DNA of 64,000 nucleotides. Origin: Sphingobacterium sp. SYP-B4668. Its GTDB lineage: Bacteria; Bacteroidota; Bacteroidia; Sphingobacteriales; Sphingobacteriaceae. The stretch's first letter is position 1; each line of letters begins with the position of its first letter. The notes beneath the pieces were generated by a model. That model saw only the letters and a list, made by a program, of their open reading frames with translations. It did no database searches and was not told the origin of the DNA. Positions 8,545-17,680 of the stretch are shown one piece after another. Location: positions 2,480,001 to 2,544,000 of the forward strand of contig NZ_CP115483.1 in NCBI RefSeq assembly GCF_027627455.1. The letters run 5' to 3'. Position numbers and translations under genes: made by a program.

Positions 8545-9813
8545 ATGAAAGAACAAAACAATTCAAGACGTGAGTTTATCAAGAAGTCAGTTATAGGGGC
8601 TGCCGCTTTTACAATTGTACCACGTTTTGTGTTAGGGGGGCAAGGTTTCCTAGCTCCTAGTGATCACCTAACAAAAGGAGTAATCGGTGTAGGCGGAATG
8701 GGGAGAGGACATTTTGAGTACGCGGGCACCAAGACCGTTGCAATCTGTGACGTGGACACGCGCCATTTAGCACTCGCGCAAAAAGCGCTGGGCGGAGGTG
8801 TGAAGGAATACCACGACTTTAGGGATTTAGCAAAGGCTCCAGATGTAGATATCGTGCATATCGCAACTCCACCACATTGGCATGGTTTGATGGCTGTAGA
8901 AGCAGCCCGCTCAGGCAAAGATATCTGGTGCGAGAAGCCTATGACACGAACTATAGGTGAAGGTTTGAAGGTTAAAGAGGCTGTAAAGCAGCATGGTAAC
9001 ATGTTTAGGTTGAATACGTGGTTTAGATTTAAAGATAACTTCTACGGTATGAATGTACCGGTCTCAAAAATTAAGAGATTGGTGGATACTGGTATGATGG
9101 GGTGGCCTTTGAAGGTGACTATTAGCAAGCATACTGGATTTGACTGGAAATTTTTCTGGATTGGTAAAGAAGATTTGCCAGTGGAGAAAGTTCCTTCGGA
9201 ATTGGATTATGACATGTGGTTGGGTCCAGCTCCATACAAGCCGTATAGTACGCATCGTGTGCACACTACTTTTAGAGGATATTGGGATTATGATGGTGGT
9301 GGACTTGGAGATATGGGACAGCATTATCTTGATCCGGTTCAGTATTTCTTAGGTAAAGATGAGGAGAGTCCGGTGTCTGTTGAAGTGGATGCTCCTCAAC
9401 AGCATAGTGATGCCGTTGGGACTTGGAGACGTGTTGTATATACCTATGCTGATGGATGTCAGATTATTTTGGATGGCGAAGGTAAAGATGAGGGAGTCGC
9501 TTATATTGAAGGACCTAAAGGAAAGCTTTATAAGGGGTTTGTTTCGGATATCCCAGATATGGAAAGAAAATTGGCACAATATCCAGAGCCAGCACCACAG
9601 ATGACGGACTTTTTAGAGTCTGTTAGAACAAGACAGAAATTTGCATTGAATGAAGAAAATGGTTTCCGTTCTTGTACTTTAGTCAACATGGGGCTTATAG
9701 CATTAAGATTGAACAGATCGTTGAAGTTTGATTCGGTCAAGCAGGTATTTATAAATGATGAGGGAGCTAATCGTTTGATTCATCAACCGATGAGAGGTCC
9801 TTGGACAATTTAA
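8545..9813 (+). CDS. Tat-exported Gfo/Idh/MocA-family oxidoreductase
   Basis: A 422-residue NAD(P)-dependent sugar or cyclitol oxidoreductase. The N-terminus carries a twin-arginine signal (SRREFIKKSV, residues 7-16, then a hydrophobic stretch), so the folded, cofactor-loaded enzyme should be exported to the periplasm. The Rossmann domain follows (KGVIGVGGMGRGHF, ICDVDTRHLALAQKAL). The family motif CEKPMTRT holds the catalytic-type lysine. A later GGGLGDMGQHYLDPVQYFLG segment is typical of the C-terminal domain, with the His used in this family. The next large gene is a DUF1080 protein, and such pairs have been linked to 3-keto-glycoside metabolism. The substrate here is unknown. Confidence 0.9.
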   Translation: MKEQNNSRREFIKKSVIGAAAFTIVPRFVLGGQGFLAPSDHLTKGVIGVGGMGRGHFEYAGTKTVAICDVDTRHLALAQKALGGGVKEYHDFRDLAKAPDVDIVHIATPPHWHGLMAVEAARSGKDIWCEKPMTRTIGEGLKVKEAVKQHGNMFRLNTWFRFKDNFYGMNVPVSKIKRLVDTGMMGWPLKVTISKHTGFDWKFFWIGKEDLPVEKVPSELDYDMWLGPAPYKPYSTHRVHTTFRGYWDYDGGGLGDMGQHYLDPVQYFLGKDEESPVSVEVDAPQQHSDAVGTWRRVVYTYADGCQIILDGEGKDEGVAYIEGPKGKLYKGFVSDIPDMERKLAQYPEPAPQMTDFLESVRTRQKFALNEENGFRSCTLVNMGLIALRLNRSLKFDSVKQVFINDEGANRLIHQPMRGPWTI

Positions 9814-9836
9814 TTACTTTCCAATAATACCTTAAA

Positions 9837-9995
9837 ATGAAACCATCATATCATACAAGGCTTTGCTTAAATAAGGACATCTTGTCTACTATGATTGCTT
9901 CATCGCGTTTAAGATTCAATTTAAATTCTGATGGAACCAATCCCGATTTGATTAGGGAGGGCTCTTGTCAGCCATTAAGAAATATAAAAGGATGA
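9837..9995 (+). CDS. Possible 52-codon reading frame overlapping the next start (doubtful)
   Basis: An ATG at 9837 opens a 52-codon frame whose TGA overlaps the ATG of the downstream DUF1080 gene (ATGA at 9992-9995). This is the arrangement of translational coupling. The peptide (starting MKPSYHTRLCLNKD) has no hydrophobic signal, no recognisable motif and no resemblance that I know. It may be a leader peptide or chance. It fills most of the 178-bp gap after the oxidoreductase gene. Confidence 0.2.
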   Translation: MKPSYHTRLCLNKDILSTMIASSRLRFNLNSDGTNPDLIREGSCQPLRNIKG

Positions 9996-12900
9996 AAAAA
10001 ACTTTTAATCTACTAACAGCTCTATTTATATTACAGGTTGCCGCGCATGCGCAGTTACCTTCTAACCGTACTTCTGCAACCAAGATTGCGGATGTATTGG
10101 CTCAACAGCCTGCCGAGGAAAACGAAAAGTTTGCGGCGGCAATGAAAGAATTGGAGAACTTCAGTCCCGATGATATCGTGGAATTGGTTACCAAACTGCA
10201 ACCGCAGGGTGGCAATAATGCAAAAATCGAGTATGCAACAAATTCCTATGCATTCTATGTAACGCAAGCTGGTATGGACGCCAAAAGGGAGTCATATGCC
10301 AAAGGATTGCTTGTAGCCTTGGACAAGTTGGCTGATAAGGACAACAAGGGATATGTCATTAAACTGCTTCAACAAGTAGGAAAAAATGAATCTGTCTCTT
10401 CAATAAGCAAGTATTTAACGGATGATTATTTGGTAGGTAAAGCTTCAAGAGCACTTGTTGCCATCAATACCAATGATGCCAAATCAGCATTAGTGCAAGC
10501 CTTAAACGGTGCGGATTCGGATGTAAAGAAAACGGCTATCGTGACTGCTTTGGGCGATTTGAAAGTTGCGGAGGGAGAAGCTAAGATTCTAGAGTTGATT
10601 AAGAATACCAATGCTCCTAAATTTCAAAAAGCTGCTTTCACAGCACTTAGTAAAATTGGAGGTGAGCAGTCGGCGCCAGCTTTCTTAAATCAAGTAGAAC
10701 TGGTCAAGTATAAGTACGAAGCCAATGACATAGCAGGCTTGGCCGCAGATTATGCAGAGACGCTTGTTGATAATAAGAAATCCGAGCAGGCCCAGAAGAT
10801 TGCTGAAGCTCTTTTTAAAGGAGCGACCGCTAATAATGCTATCGAAACAAAGATTGCAGCCTTGCAGATTTTGACGAAAATCAATCCTACTAAACAGAAG
10901 AAAGCGCTACTAGCGGCGGCTGTTAGTGAAGACGCTGCTTATCGTCATGTCGCGCTTCAATTGATAGGAGAGCTGGGTGATGCTGGAGACACAAAAAAGC
11001 TTATCGGCGCATTGAAGAAGTCTAGTCCAGGTGTTCAAGAGAGCATACTTGATTACCTAGCGCTTGAAGGTAAAGATTCCGATATCAAGAATATAGAGAA
11101 GGTTGTTTTGAAAAGCACGACAGGCGATGCCAAGATAGCTGGATTACAGGCACTGGATGCCTTGACGAAAAGTCAGATTACACCTTTGTTGATCAGTCAA
11201 TTAAAGGGGGCTGATGCTCCGTTGGTGGCCGCTATTCAAAAATTGCTATTGGCTTCTAAAGATGCCAATACTATGAATATTGTCAACGAGTCATTATCTA
11301 CTGCAGATACGAAGACGCAGATCGCCTTATTGGAGGTCCTGACCAGCAGAACTAATGCAGGATCGGCTAAGGCCGTCTTACCTTTAGCAAAAAGTGCTGA
11401 CGAACAGGTACGTCTAGCTGCGTACAAAGCCTTGCCTACTGTAACTACAGACAGCGATATCAATGATTTATTGGGGTTATTGCCTACTTCAACGGAGAAA
11501 GAGACGCCATACCTACAGGTTGCACTAATTAATGCAATCACCAGTAGCAACGATAAAGATGCCTTTTTGGAAAAACTTGCTAAAAATGTGTCCATTTCTG
11601 CTTCGACCTCTGTCTCTAAGTATTTCCCGATATTTGCGGGTGTGGGCGGCTCGGAGTCCCTTAAAGCGGTACAGCAGCATAGCAATTCGGATGTACCTGA
11701 CCTGAAGGGCAAAGCCATTGCAGCATTGGCCTCATGGAAAACAGCCGAAGCATTGCCTGCGCTAGTGGAAATCTCCCGGACGGAAAGCGATGCAGCAAAC
11801 TTTGATGTGGCTTATAAAGGTTTAATAAAACTGACGAATATTGGAGATTTCAGCGCTGAACAAAAGGCTTTGTATTTGAGAGACGCTTTTGCTATCGCTA
11901 AAACTGATGCACAACGTAATCAGGCTTTGGGTTCACTTCAGGGAACTGGCACTTATCAAGCTATGATTTTTGCAGCTCAATATATGGATAATGCTGCATT
12001 GAAATCTAGTGCTTCGAATACTGCCATGAATATAGCGCTTGATCATAAGGAGTATGTTGGTGAAGAAGTACGTGCTATTTTAAACAAAGTGATCGGCAAT
12101 CTTTCGGGTAGCGAAAGCTCTTACTTAAAAGAAGCTGTCGTGCGCCACCTTGCTGAAATGCCTAACAAGGCAGGATTCGAGCAGGTATTCAACGGCAAAG
12201 ATTTAAGTGGTTGGAAGGGCTTGGTTGCCGATCCAATCAAAAGGTCTAAGATGGATGCCAAAACGTTGGAAGCTGAGCAGGTGAAGGCTGATCAAAAGAT
12301 GCGTGAAGGATGGCATGTTGTCAATGGCGAATTGGTATTTGATGGCCACGGAGATAATATAGCCACTATCAAACAGTATGGTGATATCGAAATGTTGGTC
12401 GATTGGAAACTGGATAAGAATGGTAAAGAGGGAGATGCAGGTGTGTATTTGAGAGGTACTCCACAAGTGCAAATTTGGGATATTTCGAGAACGAACGTTG
12501 GAGCACAAGTAGGCTCTGGCGGTTTATATAACAACCAGAAGCACGCTAAAGATCCTCTTAAAGTCGCTGATAACCCATTGGGTGAATGGAATACTTTTAA
12601 AATCAAGATGATTGATGATAAGGTTTCCGTATGGCTTAATGGCGTACTCGTTACTGATAATGTCCCGTTGGAAAATTATTGGGACCGGAATCAGTCTATA
12701 TTCCCGACTGAACAAATTGAATTGCAAGCGCATGGTACAAAAGTGTATTATCGTGATGTATTTATCAAGAGCCTTCCAAGGAAAGAAGTGTTTGCACTGA
12801 GTGCACAAGAGAAGAACGACGGGTTTGATATGCTTTTTGATGGTACTAATCTAGATAAATGGATGCCTTCGGAAGGATATGGTATCAACGAGGAAGGACA

Positions 12901-13393
12901 TTTGATCGTCTATCCGAATGCTAAATATGGAGGTAATTTATATACAAAAGATGAATATCAAGATGTGGTATATAGATTTGAGTTCAAATTAACACCTGGT
13001 GCCAATAACGGAGTAGGACTTCGCACGCCTTTGAATGGAGATGCAGCTTACCAAGGCATGGAGATTCAAGTTTTGGATAATGAGGCAGATGTGTACAAGG
13101 ATTTGAAACCTTATCAGTATCATGGATCTGTATACGGTGTAATCACTGCAAAAAGAGGTGCTTTGAAGCCAGTGGGTGAATGGAATACGGAGGAAATCCG
13201 TATCCAAGGAAACAAAATCAAAGTAACGGTAAATGGTACTGTGATTCTTGATGGCGATCTTGCTGCTGCTTCCAAAAATGGAACGCTAGACGGTAAAGAA
13301 CATCCAGGCTTGAAACGTACGTCTGGGCATATTGCATTTCTAGGACACGGATCGGAAGTGTTTTTCCGGAATATCCGCGTGAAGAAATTGTAA
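9992..13393 (+). CDS. Exported HEAT-repeat protein with two DUF1080 (3-keto-disaccharide hydrolase-type) domains
   Basis: The ATG at 9992 gives 1133 residues opening with a signal peptide that ends AHAQ; a TTG at 9965 would add nine charged residues in front. Residues about 30-720 are alanine/leucine-rich alpha-helical repeats of HEAT/armadillo type (for example VRLAAYKALPTV, ALPALVEISRTESD). Two concanavalin-like DUF1080 domains follow. The first starts GFEQVFNGKDLSGWKG near residue 727, with GDAGVYLRGTPQVQIWD. The second starts GFDMLFDGTNLDKWM near residue 943, with NNGVGLRTP and MEIQVLDNEA. DUF1080 proteins include 3-keto-glycoside hydrolases/lyases. Next to an exported Gfo/Idh/MocA oxidoreductase, this suggests cleavage of oxidised glycosides in the periplasm. 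Substrate and activity are inferred. Confidence 0.88.
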   Translation: MKKTFNLLTALFILQVAAHAQLPSNRTSATKIADVLAQQPAEENEKFAAAMKELENFSPDDIVELVTKLQPQGGNNAKIEYATNSYAFYVTQAGMDAKRESYAKGLLVALDKLADKDNKGYVIKLLQQVGKNESVSSISKYLTDDYLVGKASRALVAINTNDAKSALVQALNGADSDVKKTAIVTALGDLKVAEGEAKILELIKNTNAPKFQKAAFTALSKIGGEQSAPAFLNQVELVKYKYEANDIAGLAADYAETLVDNKKSEQAQKIAEALFKGATANNAIETKIAALQILTKINPTKQKKALLAAAVSEDAAYRHVALQLIGELGDAGDTKKLIGALKKSSPGVQESILDYLALEGKDSDIKNIEKVVLKSTTGDAKIAGLQALDALTKSQITPLLISQLKGADAPLVAAIQKLLLASKDANTMNIVNESLSTADTKTQIALLEVLTSRTNAGSAKAVLPLAKSADEQVRLAAYKALPTVTTDSDINDLLGLLPTSTEKETPYLQVALINAITSSNDKDAFLEKLAKNVSISASTSVSKYFPIFAGVGGSESLKAVQQHSNSDVPDLKGKAIAALASWKTAEALPALVEISRTESDAANFDVAYKGLIKLTNIGDFSAEQKALYLRDAFAIAKTDAQRNQALGSLQGTGTYQAMIFAAQYMDNAALKSSASNTAMNIALDHKEYVGEEVRAILNKVIGNLSGSESSYLKEAVVRHLAEMPNKAGFEQVFNGKDLSGWKGLVADPIKRSKMDAKTLEAEQVKADQKMREGWHVVNGELVFDGHGDNIATIKQYGDIEMLVDWKLDKNGKEGDAGVYLRGTPQVQIWDISRTNVGAQVGSGGLYNNQKHAKDPLKVADNPLGEWNTFKIKMIDDKVSVWLNGVLVTDNVPLENYWDRNQSIFPTEQIELQAHGTKVYYRDVFIKSLPRKEVFALSAQEKNDGFDMLFDGTNLDKWMPSEGYGINEEGHLIVYPNAKYGGNLYTKDEYQDVVYRFEFKLTPGANNGVGLRTPLNGDAAYQGMEIQVLDNEADVYKDLKPYQYHGSVYGVITAKRGALKPVGEWNTEEIRIQGNKIKVTVNGTVILDGDLAAASKNGTLDGKEHPGLKRTSGHIAFLGHGSEVFFRNIRVKKL

Positions 13394-13418
13394 ATCCTGC
13401 AATACTTTTTGAGATTGA

Positions 13419-13451
13419 GAGCCAGCTTCTATTTAGAAGCTGGCTCTTTTT
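13419..13451 (+). terminator. Rho-independent terminator after the DUF1080 gene
   Basis: GAGCCAGCTTCT (13419-13430), loop ATTT, then AGAAGCTGGCTC (13435-13446), followed by TTTTTA-like sequence. The 12-bp stem is perfect. It closes the transcription unit 25 bp after the stop codon. Confidence 0.9.
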
Positions 13452-13469
13452 ATTGGAAAGAGTAGGTAG

Positions 13470-13592
13470 CTATGCAAGCATAGTTGTTTGTAGATATGTC
13501 TATTATGTTTGCATAGTTTTTCCTCCTACTTCTTGGCTATTTGTAACATCAATTATGAATGTTGTAACTTTTATTGAAAATAGTTATCCACA
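13470..13592. other. Intergenic region with an inverted repeat and a lone DnaA box
   Basis: The gap 13452-13828 holds no gene. It contains CTATGCAA (13470-13477) and its inverted copy TTGCATAG (13509-13516). It also holds a perfect DnaA-box consensus TTATCCACA (13584-13592), directly followed by A+T-rich TTTGTTAAAATTTGTTAATT. One box without dnaA, dnaN or further boxes does not make an origin; it may be a DnaA-responsive or titration site. Confidence 0.3.
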
Positions 13593-13750
13593 ATCCACAT
13601 TTGTTAAAATTTGTTAATTTTTCAACGAATTAGGTTTTGGGGTTTAATTCTCAACTTGAAACGGCCGCTGGATTTATGAATTTTGCAACCAACTATTAGT
13701 TGTTTAGAATACTTATAAATAGCAGGGTGGTAATGGGCGGCTATTGTATA

Positions 13751-13800
13751 TTAAGTTTGTGTTAAGTTTACAAATAATACAAAACGACTTTATATTTTTG
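13751..13800 (+). promoter_or_regulatory. Promoter of the Oar-like TonB-dependent receptor
   Basis: TATTTTTG at 13793-13800 matches TAnnTTTG exactly and lies 28 bp before the ATG. Two copies of TTAAGTTT start at 13751 and 13762, spaced by one helical turn (11 bp) around the -33 position, and could be an activator or repressor site. Confidence 0.5.
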
Positions 13801-13828
13801 CAGAACAATATATTCATAATTCAAAATA

Positions 13829-16800
13829 ATGAAGAAATCTTTACTATTTTTTGCTTTGGTTCTTGCAAGCTATGGTACTATCCAAGCGCAGGTCACCACA
13901 AGTAGCATGACTGGGTTAGTTACGCAAAGTAGCGGACAAACCACAGCTGGCGCAACTATTAAAGCTGTTCACGTGCCATCTGGAACGGTGTACTCCGGAT
14001 CTGCAAATGCTGCCGGGAGATTTAACCTTCCAAATATGCGTGTAGGTGGACCCTATAAAGTTGAAGTGACCTATGTTGGTCACGACCCTTTAGTATATGA
14101 GGATCTCTTCCTTCAACTAGGACAACCTTTTGTCCTGAATGCAACATTGGATGAAAATACTACAAATTTGGATGAAGTTGTTGTTTTGGGAAAAAGGGGA
14201 AGTAGTAAAACTGGGATTTCTACTGAAATAAGTCGAAAGAAAATTGAAGAGATGCCTGCAATCTCTAGAAGTATCACGGATTTGACAAAGATGACTCCTC
14301 AAGCGAACTCCCAAGGGGACGGGTTTTCCTTCGCTGGTAGAAATAGTTTGTTTAATTCTTTAACATTGGATGGTGCTCAAATGAATAATGCATTTGGCCT
14401 ATCTGCACTACCAGGAGGACAAACTGGTGCTCAACCTTTTTCATTGGATGCGATTGAAAGTATTCAAATCAACCTGTCTCCGTATGACGTAAAACAAGGA
14501 GGTTTCACTGGAGCGGGAGTAAATGCGGTAACGAAATCTGGCACTAATACCTTTTCTGGATCAGTCTATACGTATTTTAAGAACCAAGATTTACAGGGTT
14601 ATAAGGTTGCAGGCGAGAAAATCCCAAAGACAGAGATATATTCTAATAAGCAGTTCGGTTTTACCGCCGGTGGGCCCATTATTAAAGATAAGTTATTCTT
14701 CTTTATCAATGGAGAGACTACTAAAAGGACCACCCCCGGAACAAATTTCTTGGCCAATAGGGGTGAGGTAGATGTTGCAAATGTATCGAATGTAACGGCT
14801 TCAGATATGGATTTAGTAAAAAATACTTTACTGAATCGCTTTGGATTTGATCCAGGTATTTATGAAGGTTTTGAAAATCAACAGAAGGCAGATAACATAA
14901 CGGCAAAATTAGACTGGAATATAAACGATATCCATAAGCTTACTCTTCGCTATAACTATTTGAATTCATACAGGGATGTCAATCCGAGCACTTCTAATAG
15001 TAATGCAGGTAGAGGACCTAGCAAAACATCCTTGATTTTTTCTGGTCTACGTTATAAACAGTTTAACAATATCAATTCCATCACTGCTGAGTTGAATTCG
15101 AATTTCAGTAATCGGTTCGCAAACCAATTGCAGATTGTATATTCTGCATTCAGAGATTATAGAGAGACTGCAGGTGGAGCGTTCCCGTTGGTAGATATAG
15201 AAAATGGAAATGGAGCAAATTACATTTCCTTTGGTACTGAACCATTTTCTGGTTTAAATTCATTGGATCAGAATTTGTTTACCATTAGCAATAATTTTAA
15301 TTACTTTGCTGGAGCGCATACGTTCACTTTTGGAGGGTCTTTAAGTTATCAAAAATACAGCAATGCATTTGCTCAGATGTTTAACGGACAATTTAGATAT
15401 AAAAATCTAAATGACTTTATAGCTGCTGCAAATGGAGATGAGAGTGTTAATCCGTTGCTTTATCAATTGACATATTCTGTGATACCAGGAGTCGCTAAAC
15501 CATCAGCGGATTTCAGCCTAATGCCTATTTCTCTATATGCACAGGACGAATGGTTTGTTAAACCTAATTTCAAACTGAGTTATGGTGTTCGTGCTGATAT
15601 TCCAGTATATACGGGTACTATCAAGACAAATGAACAAGTGAATGCAATGACATTTGCTAATGGAGAGAAACTTGATGTTGCCCGTCTCCCAAAAACTCGA
15701 ATAATGGTTTCTCCAAGAGCGGGATTCAATTGGGATGTCAATAGTGACAGGTCATTATTAGTTAGAGGGGGGACGGGCATATTTACTGGTGGAACACCAG
15801 GAGTGTGGTTGACCAACCAAGCAGGACAGACAGGTATGACATTTGGTAGCGATTTCCTGTCCGATCCTACAAATAGGCCATTCAATCCTGATCCAACTGC
15901 TTATATTCCAGCAAATGCAAGCGGACCAGCTTCGTATGAAATTGATGTTACATCACGAGACTTTAAAATGCCACAAATATGGAGATCAAATTTGGCTGTT
16001 GAATATGCTTTACCTTGGGATATGAGAGCTACTTTAGAAGGAATTTATACCAAATCTCTAAATGAAGTCTATCACAGGGATGCGAATCTAATTGAACCTA
16101 AAGGTAGCTATATCGGTACGGGAGATAACAGAGAATATTACAATGGTGGTAGCGGATCTAGAATCAATTCCAGCATCACCAGAGCGATTGTTCTAGACAA
16201 TACCAACAAAGGATATGCTTATAACATCACCGCACAACTGGAGAAGAGATTTGGGAAGTACGGGGATGCTATGGTGGCTTATACCTATAGCGATGCTCGT
16301 GATATCTCGTCTAATCCAGGTTCACAGGCAAACTCGGCTTATACAGGCAATCCTATTGTAAGTAATCCAAACAGTCCAGTATTGGCTTATTCTAGTTTCG
16401 TAGTTAAAAATAGAATAGTGGCAGCTGTCAATATTAATTTCAACATTACTAAAAATCTCCCCTCTAAAGTTGGACTTTACTATGAAGGAAGACCTTATGG
16501 AGATACTTTTGGCGCAACTAGATTTAGCTATACTGTTGCAGGAGATATCTTGAATTCAGGGGGAAGATTCGGAAATGCTTTGATGTATATACCAGAGAAT
16601 CGACAAGATATTCATTTGGTCGATCGTGTTAAAACGGATGACAATAACAATATCATCGAAGTATTAGAAACTGCAGATGCGCAATGGTCTAGATTGGAAG
16701 AATATATCAATCAAGATGAATATTTAAAAGGCAAGAAGGGGGAATATGCAGAACGTAATGGCGCTGAGTATCCTTGGATGAATCGATTTGACTTAAGGTT

Positions 16801-17071
16801 TACGCAAGAATTATCGGGTATCATAAAAAGTAAAAATGACCATAAGCTTCAAGTTATGGTTGATGTTATCAACGTAGGTAACTTATTGAATAGCGATTGG
16901 GGTATAACTAAAACACCTGCGATAAGAAACTTTTTACAGTATCAAAAAGCTGTTGCAAATACACCTACATATACGGTAAACCCTAACTTAGGGAAATCAA
17001 CTTTTATCAATAATACAGGAATTGATTCCAGATATCAAATTCAAGTAGGTATTCGTTACATCTTTAACTAA
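13829..17071 (+). CDS. TonB-dependent receptor, Oar-like, with N-terminal carboxypeptidase-regulatory domain
   Basis: A 1080-residue outer-membrane receptor. A signal peptide (ending IQAQ) is followed by a carboxypeptidase-regulatory-like beta-sandwich (residues about 25-115: TGLVTQSSGQTTAGATIKAV, then AGRFNLPNMRVGGPYKVEVTY). Next comes the TonB plug (about 120-235: NLDEVVVLGKR, DLTKMTPQAN, NAVTKSGTNTFSGSVY), then a beta-barrel to the C-terminus QVGIRYIFN. The organisation follows the Oar family (first described in Myxococcus) rather than SusC, and there is no adjacent SusD. The substrate is unknown. The gene stands alone between its own promoter and a strong terminator. Confidence 0.9.
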   Translation: MKKSLLFFALVLASYGTIQAQVTTSSMTGLVTQSSGQTTAGATIKAVHVPSGTVYSGSANAAGRFNLPNMRVGGPYKVEVTYVGHDPLVYEDLFLQLGQPFVLNATLDENTTNLDEVVVLGKRGSSKTGISTEISRKKIEEMPAISRSITDLTKMTPQANSQGDGFSFAGRNSLFNSLTLDGAQMNNAFGLSALPGGQTGAQPFSLDAIESIQINLSPYDVKQGGFTGAGVNAVTKSGTNTFSGSVYTYFKNQDLQGYKVAGEKIPKTEIYSNKQFGFTAGGPIIKDKLFFFINGETTKRTTPGTNFLANRGEVDVANVSNVTASDMDLVKNTLLNRFGFDPGIYEGFENQQKADNITAKLDWNINDIHKLTLRYNYLNSYRDVNPSTSNSNAGRGPSKTSLIFSGLRYKQFNNINSITAELNSNFSNRFANQLQIVYSAFRDYRETAGGAFPLVDIENGNGANYISFGTEPFSGLNSLDQNLFTISNNFNYFAGAHTFTFGGSLSYQKYSNAFAQMFNGQFRYKNLNDFIAAANGDESVNPLLYQLTYSVIPGVAKPSADFSLMPISLYAQDEWFVKPNFKLSYGVRADIPVYTGTIKTNEQVNAMTFANGEKLDVARLPKTRIMVSPRAGFNWDVNSDRSLLVRGGTGIFTGGTPGVWLTNQAGQTGMTFGSDFLSDPTNRPFNPDPTAYIPANASGPASYEIDVTSRDFKMPQIWRSNLAVEYALPWDMRATLEGIYTKSLNEVYHRDANLIEPKGSYIGTGDNREYYNGGSGSRINSSITRAIVLDNTNKGYAYNITAQLEKRFGKYGDAMVAYTYSDARDISSNPGSQANSAYTGNPIVSNPNSPVLAYSSFVVKNRIVAAVNINFNITKNLPSKVGLYYEGRPYGDTFGATRFSYTVAGDILNSGGRFGNALMYIPENRQDIHLVDRVKTDDNNNIIEVLETADAQWSRLEEYINQDEYLKGKKGEYAERNGAEYPWMNRFDLRFTQELSGIIKSKNDHKLQVMVDVINVGNLLNSDWGITKTPAIRNFLQYQKAVANTPTYTVNPNLGKSTFINNTGIDSRYQIQVGIRYIFN

Positions 17072-17090
17072 TCGTACTTCAACTTAAAGA

Positions 17091-17124
17091 CAACGCCTTC
17101 CTTGGATTTCCAAGGAAGGCGTTG
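17091..17124 (+). terminator. Terminator after the Oar-like receptor gene
   Basis: CAACGCCTTCCTTGG (17091-17105), loop ATTT, then CCAAGGAAGGCGTTG (17110-17124). This perfect 15-bp stem is followed by TTGTTT. It lies 19 bp after the stop codon. Confidence 0.88.
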
Positions 17125-17262
17125 TTGTTTAACTCGTTATTTGTAGCCTAACATAACCTTTTACGCGACATTTTGTTATATTCCTTAATATGGACTTGCC
17201 TTATGACAAGTCCAATGAAAATTAAAAGCGGTAATTTTAGGTAATTATAAAAGAATGGTGTT

Positions 17263-17649
17263 ATGAATCCAAAAATGATATGGGCCAATTTGGCTGTAGA
17301 CGATTTAGAGCGCACGCAACAGTTTTACTCCGAATTAGGATTTAGAATCAATGGAAGCTCAAAAGAGTTGACAAGTGTTTTTTTCGGCGACAACAGCTTT
17401 GTCATCAACTTCTTTGTTAAAGATGTATTGCGCGAGGCGATGAAAGGCGAATTAGCCGATACAAATGTTGGTGGCGAAGTTATATTTACACTCTCCGCCG
17501 AAAGTAAAGACGATGTAGACCGTTGGGCCGAAGAAGTAGAGCGGGTAGGAGGTACAGTAGTATCCCGTCCGGAAGAATTTGGTAAGGGATATTACGGATT
17601 TGTTTTCTCCGATCCCCATGGCCACAGGTTTAATGTTTTTTTTATGTAG
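17263..17649 (+). CDS. VOC (glyoxalase/bleomycin-resistance fold) family protein
   Basis: A 128-residue protein with the paired beta-alpha-beta-beta-beta modules of the vicinal-oxygen-chelate fold. The first module reads MIWANLAVDDLERTQQFYSE followed by LGFRIN; the C-terminal module ends GYYGFVFSDPHGHRFNVFF, with the usual DPHGH segment. The closest look is to the PhnB/glyoxalase-like stress proteins of Bacteroidota. The metal and substrate cannot be told from the sequence. It converges on a histidine kinase gene, 31 bp apart. Confidence 0.88.
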   Translation: MNPKMIWANLAVDDLERTQQFYSELGFRINGSSKELTSVFFGDNSFVINFFVKDVLREAMKGELADTNVGGEVIFTLSAESKDDVDRWAEEVERVGGTVVSRPEEFGKGYYGFVFSDPHGHRFNVFFM

Positions 17650-17680
17650 TGTGGGGCGTTTATGCCTACCTTATTCGCTG

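Noticed and set aside
13560..13620. Replication origin
   Set aside because: Only one DnaA box and no dnaA, dnaN, gyrB, rpmH or parAB genes in the region.
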